Shown here piece by piece: positions 1-6,908 of a DNA stretch of 10,548 nt; position 1 is the first letter of the stretch, and each line of letters starts with the position of its first letter. The translations under genes were made by a program, and so were the position numbers. Origin of the DNA: an uncultured Rhodospirillaceae bacterium (GTDB taxonomy: Bacteria > Pseudomonadota > Alphaproteobacteria > Thalassobaculales > Thalassobaculaceae); assembly GCA_937891725.1 (NCBI GenBank), contig CALAHL010000061.1, forward strand, positions 1 through 10,548. Direction: 5' to 3'. The notes under the pieces were generated by a model, which was not told the origin of the DNA, ran no database searches, and was given only the letters and a program-made list of their open reading frames with translations.

Positions 1-280
1 TCTCCGCCTCGACCTGCATGCGGGCCGCTTCTTCCTTGGCATGAGCCAGGATCGCGCCCGCCTCTTTCAGCGCATCTCGATGCAGGCGCTGATAGTTGGC
101 TTTGGCGGCCTGCGCCTCTTCGCGTAGGGCCTGAGCTTCTTCGAGCTTGGCTTTGATCTGTTCCGCACGCGCATCCAAAGATGCGACGGCCATACCCCAG
201 CCCTTGTAGATCGCGCCCGCCATGAAAATCAGGAACGCAACCGCGACCCAAAGCGAGGCATCTCCTAAACCGTAAAACAT
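1..280 (-). CDS. atpF: ATP synthase F0 subunit b (C-terminal part outside window)
   Basis: Subunit b is part of the peripheral stalk that holds the F1 head against the a/c rotor. The ATG is at 278-280 and 93 residues are visible before the window edge. Residues about 8-27 form one hydrophobic membrane helix; after it comes a charged, Ala/Glu/Lys/Arg-rich segment with few breaks, as expected for the long dimeric helix of b. The start lies only 2 nt after the TAG of the b' gene (283-285), so the two are almost certainly translated from one message. Having both b and b' next to each other is the usual arrangement in alphaproteobacteria and photosynthetic bacteria, where they form a heterodimer. 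The assignment rests on the membrane helix, the helical charged stalk and the position in the operon; the C-terminus that contacts delta cannot be seen. Confidence 0.93.
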   Translation of the reverse strand, partial: MFYGLGDASLWVAVAFLIFMAGAIYKGWGMAVASLDARAEQIKAKLEEAQALREEAQAAKANYQRLHRDALKEAGAILAHAKEEAARMQVEAE

Positions 281-282
281 GC

Positions 283-924
283 CTATGCCCTCCCGTCGCC
301 GGAAACGGCCTCAACCGCCCGTTTGACGCTGTCTTCACCCGGGGTCACGCCGATCAGCTTTCCGGTTGCCTCAACAGCGGCTTCGCTGGCGACTGCCATC
401 AAGCTTTCAAGCGCCTCATCCCGCTGCTTCCCGATACGGGTCTCGGCGGTCTTGACCTTGCGGGCCATCTTTTTGGCATGCTCGGCTTCGGCCTTGGCCT
501 GTTCGGCCGCGGCTTCATCGTTGGCTGCCTTGATCTGACCCTGAGCCTCTGACCGCGCTTCGGCGAGCGCTTTCTCGTAGTCGGCTTGAACCTTCTCAGC
601 CTCCGACTTCAACCGCTCTGCGGTTTCCAGGTCGTCGGTGATCCGTTCCTGCCGCTCTTCCAGTACCTCGGCGATCCGGGGAACCGCCATCTTCGACATG
701 ATCCAGTACAACAGCGCGAAGCTGATGATCAGCCAAAAGATCTGGGTCGGGAACGCGCTCACATCCAGCTGGGGCAACCCGCCTTCCGGCTTGCCACCCT
801 CTTCCGGATTCGCAGCGGCATGCACCACCGTCGTCGCGATCGAGAAGATCGCCACGCTGGCCGCACCGAAGCCGGCCGTCCGAATCCCATTCCAGAATGC
901 GGAATCCATTCCGTCGCGCCTCAT
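283..924 (-). CDS. atpF': ATP synthase F0 subunit b' (second b-type stalk subunit)
   Basis: This 213-residue protein is the b' partner of subunit b in the peripheral stalk. Residues about 60-78 form the membrane anchor (TQIFWLIISFALLYW), followed by the typical short linker MAVPRI and a long Glu/Lys/Ala-rich coiled-coil helix to about residue 190. Before the anchor there is an additional hydrophobic stretch (about residues 18-37) ending in HAAAN, then a Gly/Pro/Glu-rich linker; this looks like a secretion signal. The start is ATG at 922-924, preceded 8 nt away by a full AGGAGG (933-938, read on the minus strand); an in-frame second ATG five codons later has no such site. It sits between atpE and atpF. 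Confidence in the family is high; processing of the N-terminus is inference. Confidence 0.95.
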   Translation of the reverse strand: MRRDGMDSAFWNGIRTAGFGAASVAIFSIATTVVHAAANPEEGGKPEGGLPQLDVSAFPTQIFWLIISFALLYWIMSKMAVPRIAEVLEERQERITDDLETAERLKSEAEKVQADYEKALAEARSEAQGQIKAANDEAAAEQAKAEAEHAKKMARKVKTAETRIGKQRDEALESLMAVASEAAVEATGKLIGVTPGEDSVKRAVEAVSGDGRA

Positions 925-950
925 ACCGTTATCCTCCTGAAGGTGGACAA

Positions 951-974
951 GCGCCGAGCCCCGAGGCCCGGCGC
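951..974 (-). promoter_or_regulatory. Intercistronic mRNA hairpin between atpE and atpF'
   Basis: The 24 nt form an inverted repeat with ten paired positions and a 4-nt loop. On the plus strand one position is an A/C mismatch; on the transcribed minus-strand mRNA that pair becomes a U-G wobble, so the stem is unbroken in RNA and almost all G-C. It lies 9 nt after the atpE stop and 12 nt before the AGGAGG of atpF'. It is followed by TTGTCC rather than a run of T, so it does not look like a full intrinsic terminator. A role in protecting the upstream atpE message or lowering read-through into atpF' is inference. Confidence 0.6.
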
Positions 975-983
975 GCGCCGAGA

Positions 984-1208
984 TCAGGCGAACAGGATCA
1001 AGAACGCGATCAGCAGCGCGAACAGCGCAACGGCCTCGGTCAGCGCGAAGCCCAGAATACCGATACCGAACACTTCGTTGCGGGCAGCGGGGTTACGGGC
1101 GATCGAGGCGATCAAGGTCGAGAAGATGTTGCCGATGCCGACACCCACGCCCATCAGCGCGATCACGGCAATACCAGCACCAATCATCTTTGCGGCTTCG
1201 ACGTCCAT
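984..1208 (-). CDS. atpE: ATP synthase F0 subunit c (c-ring, proton carrier)
   Basis: The 74-residue protein is two membrane helices joined by a polar loop. Helix 1 carries the glycine-packing motif GVGVGIG (residues 20-26), the loop has R38-N39-P40, and helix 2 has the ion-carrying carboxylate E58 in the context LTEAVAL. That context lacks the extra polar ligands of sodium-binding c subunits, so proton coupling is expected. Multiple copies form the rotor ring that turns against subunit a. The ATG at 1206-1208 is preceded by GGAAGGA (1216-1222) with a 7-nt spacer, a strong initiation site in keeping with the need for many more copies of c than of other subunits. It is 62 nt downstream of atpB, and an mRNA hairpin follows its stop codon. 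Confidence 0.98.
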   Translation of the reverse strand: MDVEAAKMIGAGIAVIALMGVGVGIGNIFSTLIASIARNPAARNEVFGIGILGFALTEAVALFALLIAFLILFA

Positions 1209-1270
1209 GGTGTTTTCCTTCCAGTCTCGGGTTGGATTCAGATTAAGGGAGAAACGTGCGACGGCCGCGC

Positions 1271-2035
1271 TCAGTGCAGATGCAGCGCGTCGTTGAGATA
1301 GATGCAGGTTAGGATGGTGAACACATAGGCCTGCAGAACTGCCACCAGGATTTCAAACCCGGTCAGCGCTACCAGCACAAGCATCGGCGCCACACCAAAC
1401 ACACCCAGCATCACCACGAAGGTGCCGAACACCTTCATCATGGTGTGGCCCGCCATCATATTTGCAAACAGACGTACCGACAGGCTGACCGGTCGCGAGA
1501 GATAGGACAGGATCTCAATCGGGATCAGCAACGGCGCCATATAGAGCGGCGCGCCTGCAGGAAAGAAGAATGTGAAGAAGTGCAGACCGTGCTTCATCAG
1601 CGCGATCACCGTCACTCCGATGAACACCGCCGAAGCCATCGCGAAGGTTACGATGATCTGGCTGGTGAAAGTGTAGGTGTAGTGACCAAACGGCAGCATC
1701 CCGAACAGGTTGCCGACCAGAATGAACATGAACAGCGAGAAGATGAACGGGAAGTAAGGCCGCCCTTCGGATCCAACATTGTCACGAACCATACCGGCAA
1801 TGAATTCGTAGGACAGCTCGGCCATCGACTGCAGGCGGGTCGGCACCAGATGGCGGCCCTTCATGGACTGCACCAGGAATGTCCCCACCAGGATCGCACT
1901 CGCCATCATGTAGAACGCAGAGGTGGTGAACGACAGATCAAGCCCGCCGACATTCACCTTGACGATATCAAGAAGATGGAACTGCTCGACAGGTGACGGA
2001 AAACCACCCTCTGTCGGCGACGCATTACCAGCCAC
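1271..2035 (-). CDS. atpB: ATP synthase F0 subunit a (proton channel stator)
   Basis: Subunit a provides the two half-channels through which protons reach the c-ring. The 254-residue protein is very hydrophobic with several membrane helices. The essential arginine is R188 in SVRLFANMMAGH, and the last channel helix carries E228 and Q235 (GFEILVAVLQAY). By alignment with E. coli, H197 occupies the place of Glu219 and E228 that of His245, the swapped pair also found in mitochondrial subunit a. The gene begins with GTG at 2033-2035: the next in-frame Met is residue 43, inside the protein, and a GGAAGG motif lies upstream, overlapping the end of atpI. The gap to atpI is 5 nt, so translation is probably coupled. 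Confidence 0.97.
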   Translation of the reverse strand: MAGNASPTEGGFPSPVEQFHLLDIVKVNVGGLDLSFTTSAFYMMASAILVGTFLVQSMKGRHLVPTRLQSMAELSYEFIAGMVRDNVGSEGRPYFPFIFSLFMFILVGNLFGMLPFGHYTYTFTSQIIVTFAMASAVFIGVTVIALMKHGLHFFTFFFPAGAPLYMAPLLIPIEILSYLSRPVSLSVRLFANMMAGHTMMKVFGTFVVMLGVFGVAPMLVLVALTGFEILVAVLQAYVFTILTCIYLNDALHLH

Positions 2036-2040
2036 TGTCG

Positions 2041-2415
2041 CTATCCTTCCCGCTTCCGATCCTCAGGACGATCATCTTTATCGTCCCCACTAGGCTCCGC
2101 GTAACCAACTGCGAGACCCTGCCCCATTGCCGCACGCCAGACATTCATCATTCCGCCACCGGCACCTAAGAAGAACATGACGATCAGAAACAAAGGACTT
2201 GTCCCCAGCCACTGATCCAGTCCGTATCCAATGGCGCCGCCAACTATCACGCCAGCAACCAACTCGACCCCAACCCTGAAAGCTAGTCCGGTTGCCGATT
2301 TCGGCAATCCAGAACTCAGCAAACCCGAGGCATCTTTCTTCGCCGCGTCGCCTCGCGCCTTCGCCACGCGCTGGGACAGATCGTCGAGCCCCTTTGGTTG
2401 GTCCTTGTCCGTCAT
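2041..2415 (-). CDS. atpI: AtpI-type ATP synthase assembly/accessory membrane protein
   Basis: This 124-residue protein has a charged N-terminus (about 1-45), two membrane helices (about 48-66 and 74-93) with a glycine-rich turn (FFLGAGGG), and a highly charged C-terminal tail rich in Asp, Arg and Lys. This matches the alphaproteobacterial AtpI/AtpR-like proteins encoded first in F0 operons. Family members have been linked to c-ring assembly or magnesium handling; the exact role here is not shown by sequence. The ATG at 2413-2415 follows a GAGGGGG run at very short distance. It is the first gene after the promoter at 2575-2603 and is followed by atpB after 5 nt. A frame overlapping it on the same strand shows no family features and was left out. 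Confidence 0.88.
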   Translation of the reverse strand: MTDKDQPKGLDDLSQRVAKARGDAAKKDASGLLSSGLPKSATGLAFRVGVELVAGVIVGGAIGYGLDQWLGTSPLFLIVMFFLGAGGGMMNVWRAAMGQGLAVGYAEPSGDDKDDRPEDRKREG

Positions 2416-2574
2416 ACCCCCTCGTTCGGGACCCGTTCAGGTCACCGACGAAAATCTGGATGGTCGCAACGCCGTGGGGAGTTTTTCCCATATCGCAGCG
2501 ACGCATCAATCTCGAAAAGCCGCAGATATCCGCGACTGTTTTCCTCAAACCGGCCAACCGGACGAGGCGGCGCA

Positions 2575-2603
2575 AACATACGCAGCGGTCCTTGGGGTGT
2601 CAA
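2575..2603 (-). promoter_or_regulatory. Sigma70-type promoter for the F0 operon
   Basis: On the minus strand a perfect -35 box TTGACA (2598-2603) is followed, after exactly 17 nt, by a -10 box TATGTT (2575-2580). Transcription would start near 2568 and give an untranslated leader of about 150 nt before atpI. The stretch between this site and the smc stop codon at 2657 is A/T-rich and holds no clear terminator. The match to consensus and the position ahead of atpI make this the likely main promoter of atpIBEF'F; a start site has not been shown. Confidence 0.7.
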
Positions 2604-2656
2604 GGCTGCTGCCCTGCACAAAATATCCCCTTAATTGTATGATTTTATTGTGAGTT

Positions 2657-5600
2657 CTAACCGGCTTCACGAATTCGTTCGGCACGGGACAGGTCGACGC
2701 TAACCAAATGGCTGATGCCGCGTTCCGCCATGGTGACACCGAACAGCCGATCCATCCGGGTCATTGTGAGCCGATGATGTGTAATGATCAGGAAGCGGGT
2801 TCCGGTTTCACCGACGATCTTTTCCAGAAGATTGCAGAACCGGTCCACGTTGGTGTCGTCCAACGGCGCGTCTACCTCATCCAGCACACAGATAGGCGCC
2901 GGATTGGTCAGGAACACGGCGAACACCAGAGCAATAGCCGTCAGCGCCTGCTCACCCCCCGACAGCAAGGACATCGCCTGGGTTTTCTTGCCCGGCGGGC
3001 TCGCCATGATCTCAAGGCCGGCTTCCAGCGGATCTTCGGCGTCGGTCAACCGCATGTGCGCCTCGCCCCCGCCGAACAAGGTCTGGAACAGCGTCTTGAA
3101 ATGACCCTCTACCTGGTGGAACGCGTCCAGCAACCGTTCGCGGCCCTCTTTATTAAGGGCGGAAATTCCGCCGCGCAGCTTACCGATGGCCGCCGTCAGA
3201 TCGTCGCGCTCGTTCTCCATGCCTTCGACCTGGAGATCCAACTCCTCGAGCTCCGACTCGGCCCGGAGGTTGACTGGGCCCATCCCTTCGCGTTCCCCGA
3301 TCAGACGGTCCAGCTTGGACTGCATCTGGTCGGCGCCAGCCAGCGGCTCCTGCGGGTCGATCTCGGCCTTTGCAAGGATTTCATCGGGCGTGCAGTCCAG
3401 ACGCTCGGAAATACGCTCTCGCGTGGTGCGCAGATTCTGGTTCACCTGTTCCAGAACCGACTCAGCCCGGACACGATTCTCACGGGCTTGGGACGCAGCG
3501 AGGTCGGCTTCCTTCGCCAACCGATCCAACTCGCTTTGCTGGCTTTCGGCTCGGACGAGCAGATCGGCGGCCGCCTGCCGCTTGATCTCGGCTTCACCGA
3601 TGAGATCGGCGAGCATGCTCTGCTGCTCGGCGATTTCAGCGGGGCGGGACCGCAGCCGCTCGATCTCTTCGCTCTCGGCGACCCGGCGAATGCCCAATTC
3701 CTCAAGCCGGCTCTGCGCCCGCTCGCGCCGGTCAAGCCAGGACCGCAGCTCGGCCGATACGGACTCGAGCCTACTCCGGCGCGCCTGGGCTTCTCGGATC
3801 AGATTATCGTGGGCGCTGCGGATCTCGACCAGCTCGGTGCGCTTCTCAGCCAACGCGGTGCGAAGCGCTTGCGACTCGCGCCGCAGGGCGTCGATATCCG
3901 GAATTTCGGCGAGCCCCGCCTCGGCGGAGGTCTTTTGCTCCTCGGCCTCCGCTTTCTCGGTGGCCAGCCGCGCGGCCCCATCATCCAGAGCCGACAGTTT
4001 GGTCTCAACCGCAGCTACCCGCGAGGCCAATTCGGCTGCAACCGATTTCGCGCGGCTCAGCGCCTCGCCGGCATCGGACAGGCGCGCACGCCCGATCTCG
4101 ACCTGCGCATCGGCGTCCGCCAAGGCCCGTTCGGCCCGCTGGCTGACCTCGAGGGAGTCGTTTCGGCGGCGCTCGGTGTCCGCAATTTGGCGATCCAACT
4201 CCACCAGCCGGTTCCGCCGCTCCAGCCGAATAGCAGCCGATGACGGCGCTCCCGGTGCGATCGAGAACCCGTCCCAGCGCCACATCCCGCCGTCCCGCGT
4301 CACGATCCGCGCGCCGACCGGAAGATCGGCCTGCGCTCTCCGCGCGGTCTCTGCATTCGGGGCAAGGGCAATACGCGCGATCCGTCGCGCCAGAGGGGCA
4401 GGTGCTGTCACATGCTCGGCGAGCGGCGCGAGACCGGCCGGCCAATCGGAATCTTCGGTACCGGGCTGATCTGTCCGCCAACCGGTTGCGGCATCGGCAG
4501 CATCGCCGGGCAGAATCGGCGCCTCCAGATCGTCGCCCAAGGCGGCGCCGAGTGCCGCCTCGAAGCCGGAGGACACGGTCAGTGCATCGACGATCGGTGT
4601 CCCGTTGGTATCGCTCTCCACCAGAAGCCGCCGCAGACCGTCTGCCTCCGCCCGAAGACCGGCCACCTCCGCTTCGATAGTGCGCAGCGCCTCCCGTGCG
4701 ACCTGCTCCGCCACCTTCGCCGCGTCGCGAGCTTCTCGGGCCTGCGGCAGGGCATCCTCAGCCTCGGACTGAACGGTCTCGGCGTCGCTGACAGCTTGCG
4801 TGGCCGCGTCGCGGTCGGTCTCGGGGACCGATTGCTCGGCAAGCTCGGTTCTGCGGCTCGCAAGTTCAGCCTGCTGCCGGGCCAACCGCTCCAGACGATC
4901 CGTTGCCTGACGTAATTGACGCTCGAATGACGCGCGTTTGGCATCCGCGATCGCGATCGTCTCAGTCGCCTTGTGGACGGCAGTCTCGGCCTCCTCGGCC
5001 GCACGATTGGCGGCAGTCAGGCGGCCTTGGCTATCCGCTTGGGTCTCGGCCTCACCAGCGCCTGCGGCGGCCAGTGCATCACGTTCCGCCTGCAGCCGTT
5101 CGAGTGTTCCGGCGGCCTCATCCAAAAGCGTCGTCTCACGCCTGATATCGTCCTCGATCTGCCGCAGTCGGGTCTCCCCTTCGCTTCGTGCAGTATCGAT
5201 ACGGCGGGCTTCCGCATCCAGTTCGGATCTTGCGGCTGTCAGACGTTGGAGTTCAGCCGAGGCGGCAGCTTCGGTCTTGCGCAGTTCGGGCAGTGCCGCC
5301 GCCGCTTCGGTCTGATTGGTGCTCGCCTGACCCGCAGCCTGGGTTGTGATCACCACATGGTCGTTCGATTCCGCGAGTGCCTTTCCGGCCCGCGCCCGCT
5401 CGTCCAACGCGCTGATCCAGCGGTGATGCAGGACGATCGACTCGGCACGGCGTATCTGGTCGGACAGGCCTCGATACCGCTGTGCCTGCTTGGCCTGACG
5501 CCGCAAGGCCTGGCGCTGGCCCTCCAGCGCTTTCAGAACTTCTTCGAGTTTCTCAAGGTTCTGTTCCGCCGCCTTCAGGCGCAGTTCCGCCTCATGTCGA

Positions 5601-6127
5601 CGCGAATGGAGACCACGGATATTGGCAGCCTCCTCCAACAGAACCCGACGATCGGTCGGCTTGGCGGAGATGATCGAGCCGATCTTTCCCTGGCTCACCA
5701 AACCCGCAGAGCGCGAACCGCTGGCCGCATCGGCGAACAAAAGCTGCACGTCGCGTGCCCGGGATTCGCGCCCGTTGACCCGATAGTGCGAACCCTTGTC
5801 CCGTTCGATCCGACGGGTGACTTCCAACTCCTCGGACTCATTGAACTGAGCCGGAGCCCGTCGGTCGCTGTTGTCCACCGTGAGCGAGACTTCGGCGACA
5901 TTGCGGGCCGGCCGGGAGCTGGTGCCGCCGAAGATGACATCGTCCATGCCGCCGCCGCGCATCTGACGGGCGCTGCTTTCGCCCATCACCCAGCGCAGCG
6001 CCTCCACGAGATTCGATTTGCCACAGCCGTTCGGACCGACAACGCCGGTCAGGCCTTCCTCGATTGTCAACTCGGTCGGATCCACAAAGGATTTGAAGCC
6101 GGCCAAACGCAATTTGCTGAAACGCAA
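2657..6127 (-). CDS. smc: Chromosome segregation SMC protein
   Basis: SMC is the ATPase of the bacterial condensin-like complex that loops and organises DNA near the origin, together with ScpA and ScpB (not in this window). The 1156 residues show the full architecture: N-terminal FKSF motif and Walker A GPNGCGKS (31-38), Q-loop SQGKIG (about 145-150), a first long coiled coil (about 160-500), a globular hinge (about 505-640, including TPIVDALTV and DGGMWRWDGFS), a second coiled coil, then the signature LSGGEQ (1055-1060) and Walker B with catalytic Glu, CVLDE (about 1080-1084), followed by the D-loop. Length is normal for alphaproteobacteria. The start is TTG at 6125-6127 with a GAGAGAGAG run 6 nt upstream; the first in-frame ATG (residue 48) would remove Walker A. 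It follows the DsbA-like gene by 39 nt. Confidence 0.97.
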   Translation of the reverse strand: MRFSKLRLAGFKSFVDPTELTIEEGLTGVVGPNGCGKSNLVEALRWVMGESSARQMRGGGMDDVIFGGTSSRPARNVAEVSLTVDNSDRRAPAQFNESEELEVTRRIERDKGSHYRVNGRESRARDVQLLFADAASGSRSAGLVSQGKIGSIISAKPTDRRVLLEEAANIRGLHSRRHEAELRLKAAEQNLEKLEEVLKALEGQRQALRRQAKQAQRYRGLSDQIRRAESIVLHHRWISALDERARAGKALAESNDHVVITTQAAGQASTNQTEAAAALPELRKTEAAASAELQRLTAARSELDAEARRIDTARSEGETRLRQIEDDIRRETTLLDEAAGTLERLQAERDALAAAGAGEAETQADSQGRLTAANRAAEEAETAVHKATETIAIADAKRASFERQLRQATDRLERLARQQAELASRRTELAEQSVPETDRDAATQAVSDAETVQSEAEDALPQAREARDAAKVAEQVAREALRTIEAEVAGLRAEADGLRRLLVESDTNGTPIVDALTVSSGFEAALGAALGDDLEAPILPGDAADAATGWRTDQPGTEDSDWPAGLAPLAEHVTAPAPLARRIARIALAPNAETARRAQADLPVGARIVTRDGGMWRWDGFSIAPGAPSSAAIRLERRNRLVELDRQIADTERRRNDSLEVSQRAERALADADAQVEIGRARLSDAGEALSRAKSVAAELASRVAAVETKLSALDDGAARLATEKAEAEEQKTSAEAGLAEIPDIDALRRESQALRTALAEKRTELVEIRSAHDNLIREAQARRSRLESVSAELRSWLDRRERAQSRLEELGIRRVAESEEIERLRSRPAEIAEQQSMLADLIGEAEIKRQAAADLLVRAESQQSELDRLAKEADLAASQARENRVRAESVLEQVNQNLRTTRERISERLDCTPDEILAKAEIDPQEPLAGADQMQSKLDRLIGEREGMGPVNLRAESELEELDLQVEGMENERDDLTAAIGKLRGGISALNKEGRERLLDAFHQVEGHFKTLFQTLFGGGEAHMRLTDAEDPLEAGLEIMASPPGKKTQAMSLLSGGEQALTAIALVFAVFLTNPAPICVLDEVDAPLDDTNVDRFCNLLEKIVGETGTRFLIITHHRLTMTRMDRLFGVTMAERGISHLVSVDLSRAERIREAG

Positions 6128-6166
6128 CTCAAACTCTCTCTCGTGGAGCGGCGCGAACGCCGGTGC

Positions 6167-6778
6167 CTAGCCTAGCTTGTCTTCGATCACGTCCTTGAAA
6201 TCCGAGAAGTTCTGGGCGCCGGAAACCTTGGTACCGTTGATCACGAAGGTCGGCGTCGAAGTGATCTCGAATTCTTTCTGCGCCGCCAACCGAATCTCGA
6301 GAATACCGTCCGCCAAGGCCTGACTGGTCATGGCCTCAATCGCGTCTTCTTCCTTGATCCCAGCGAACCTGCCGATCTGCACCAAATTTTCGGCGATCTG
6401 GTTCCCGTCGCCGCGCGTCCATTTGGCCTGTTGTTTGAACAACAGATCCACCAGACCGAAATACCGATCCTCCGGAGCCGCCCGCGCCATGGCTGAGGCC
6501 ATCAGGGCATAGCGGTCGAGCGGGAAGTCCCGCATCTCCAGCTTGACCTTGCCGGTATCAATATAGGTCGTCCTGATCTCGTCCAGCGTATTCACGTGGA
6601 ACGAAGCGCAGTGCGGACAGGTCATCGACGCGAATTCCAACATCGTGACCGGCGCGTCCGGGTCGCCCATCACCCGCGGGGACAATGCCGCCTCCAAGTC
6701 TAGGGCCCACGCACGGGCCGGCAGCCACGGCAAAGCGGCGGCGGCAAGAATTCCAAGATTTAGCGTTCTACGGTCCAC
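6167..6778 (-). CDS. DsbA-family thiol:disulfide oxidoreductase, exported
   Basis: This 203-residue protein is a thioredoxin-fold oxidoreductase of the DsbA/DSBA-like (thioredoxin_4) group. It has an N-terminal export signal (residues 1-25, probable cleavage after AWA), a CPHC active site at 54-57, an inserted helical domain, and the cis-proline T175-P176 in STPTFVING. It would act in the periplasm, forming or shuffling disulfides. The signal begins MDRRTLNLG, and the double Arg with a following Leu makes Tat export possible. The start is GTG at 6776-6778 with GGGAG upstream; the next Met (37) lies after the signal, so GTG is needed. It precedes smc by 39 nt and is probably co-transcribed. 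Whether it is a DsbA oxidase or an isomerase/reductase-type relative cannot be settled from the motif. Confidence 0.92.
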   Translation of the reverse strand: MDRRTLNLGILAAAALPWLPARAWALDLEAALSPRVMGDPDAPVTMLEFASMTCPHCASFHVNTLDEIRTTYIDTGKVKLEMRDFPLDRYALMASAMARAAPEDRYFGLVDLLFKQQAKWTRGDGNQIAENLVQIGRFAGIKEEDAIEAMTSQALADGILEIRLAAQKEFEITSTPTFVINGTKVSGAQNFSDFKDVIEDKLG

Positions 6779-6807
6779 GGACTACTCCCAAACACCAGAT
6801 GTTGACA

Positions 6808-6837
6808 AAGATACTGCGAAGCTGAATTTCTCTGCAA
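6808..6837 (-). promoter_or_regulatory. Weak candidate promoter ahead of the DsbA-like gene and smc
   Basis: In the 130-nt gap between the dciA-type gene and the DsbA-like gene, the minus strand reads TTGCAG (6832-6837), 18 nt, TATCTT (6808-6813). The -35 box matches consensus only at TTG, so this is a weak call. The position, about 30 nt before the GTG, fits a promoter serving the DsbA-like gene and smc. Confidence 0.3.
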
Positions 6838-6908
6838 GGCTTCAGACTCGCGACCAATAAAGGCGATATAGCGACCGGAGTGCCACTCCCCAAGATTGGA
6901 TCACGCAA

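Noticed and set aside
2090..2575. Minus-strand frame overlapping atpI and its leader
   Set aside because: It shares DNA with the membrane protein AtpI in another frame and gives an Arg/Gly/Trp-rich product without membrane helices or a domain. AtpI fits the operon position.
2708..4243. Long plus-strand open frame (511 codons) antisense to smc
   Set aside because: The minus strand encodes a complete SMC with all motifs. The antisense frame is open because of GC-rich codon use and the repetitive coiled-coil; its translation shows no domain pattern. The same holds for the plus-strand frames at 3186-4469 and 4973-6175.
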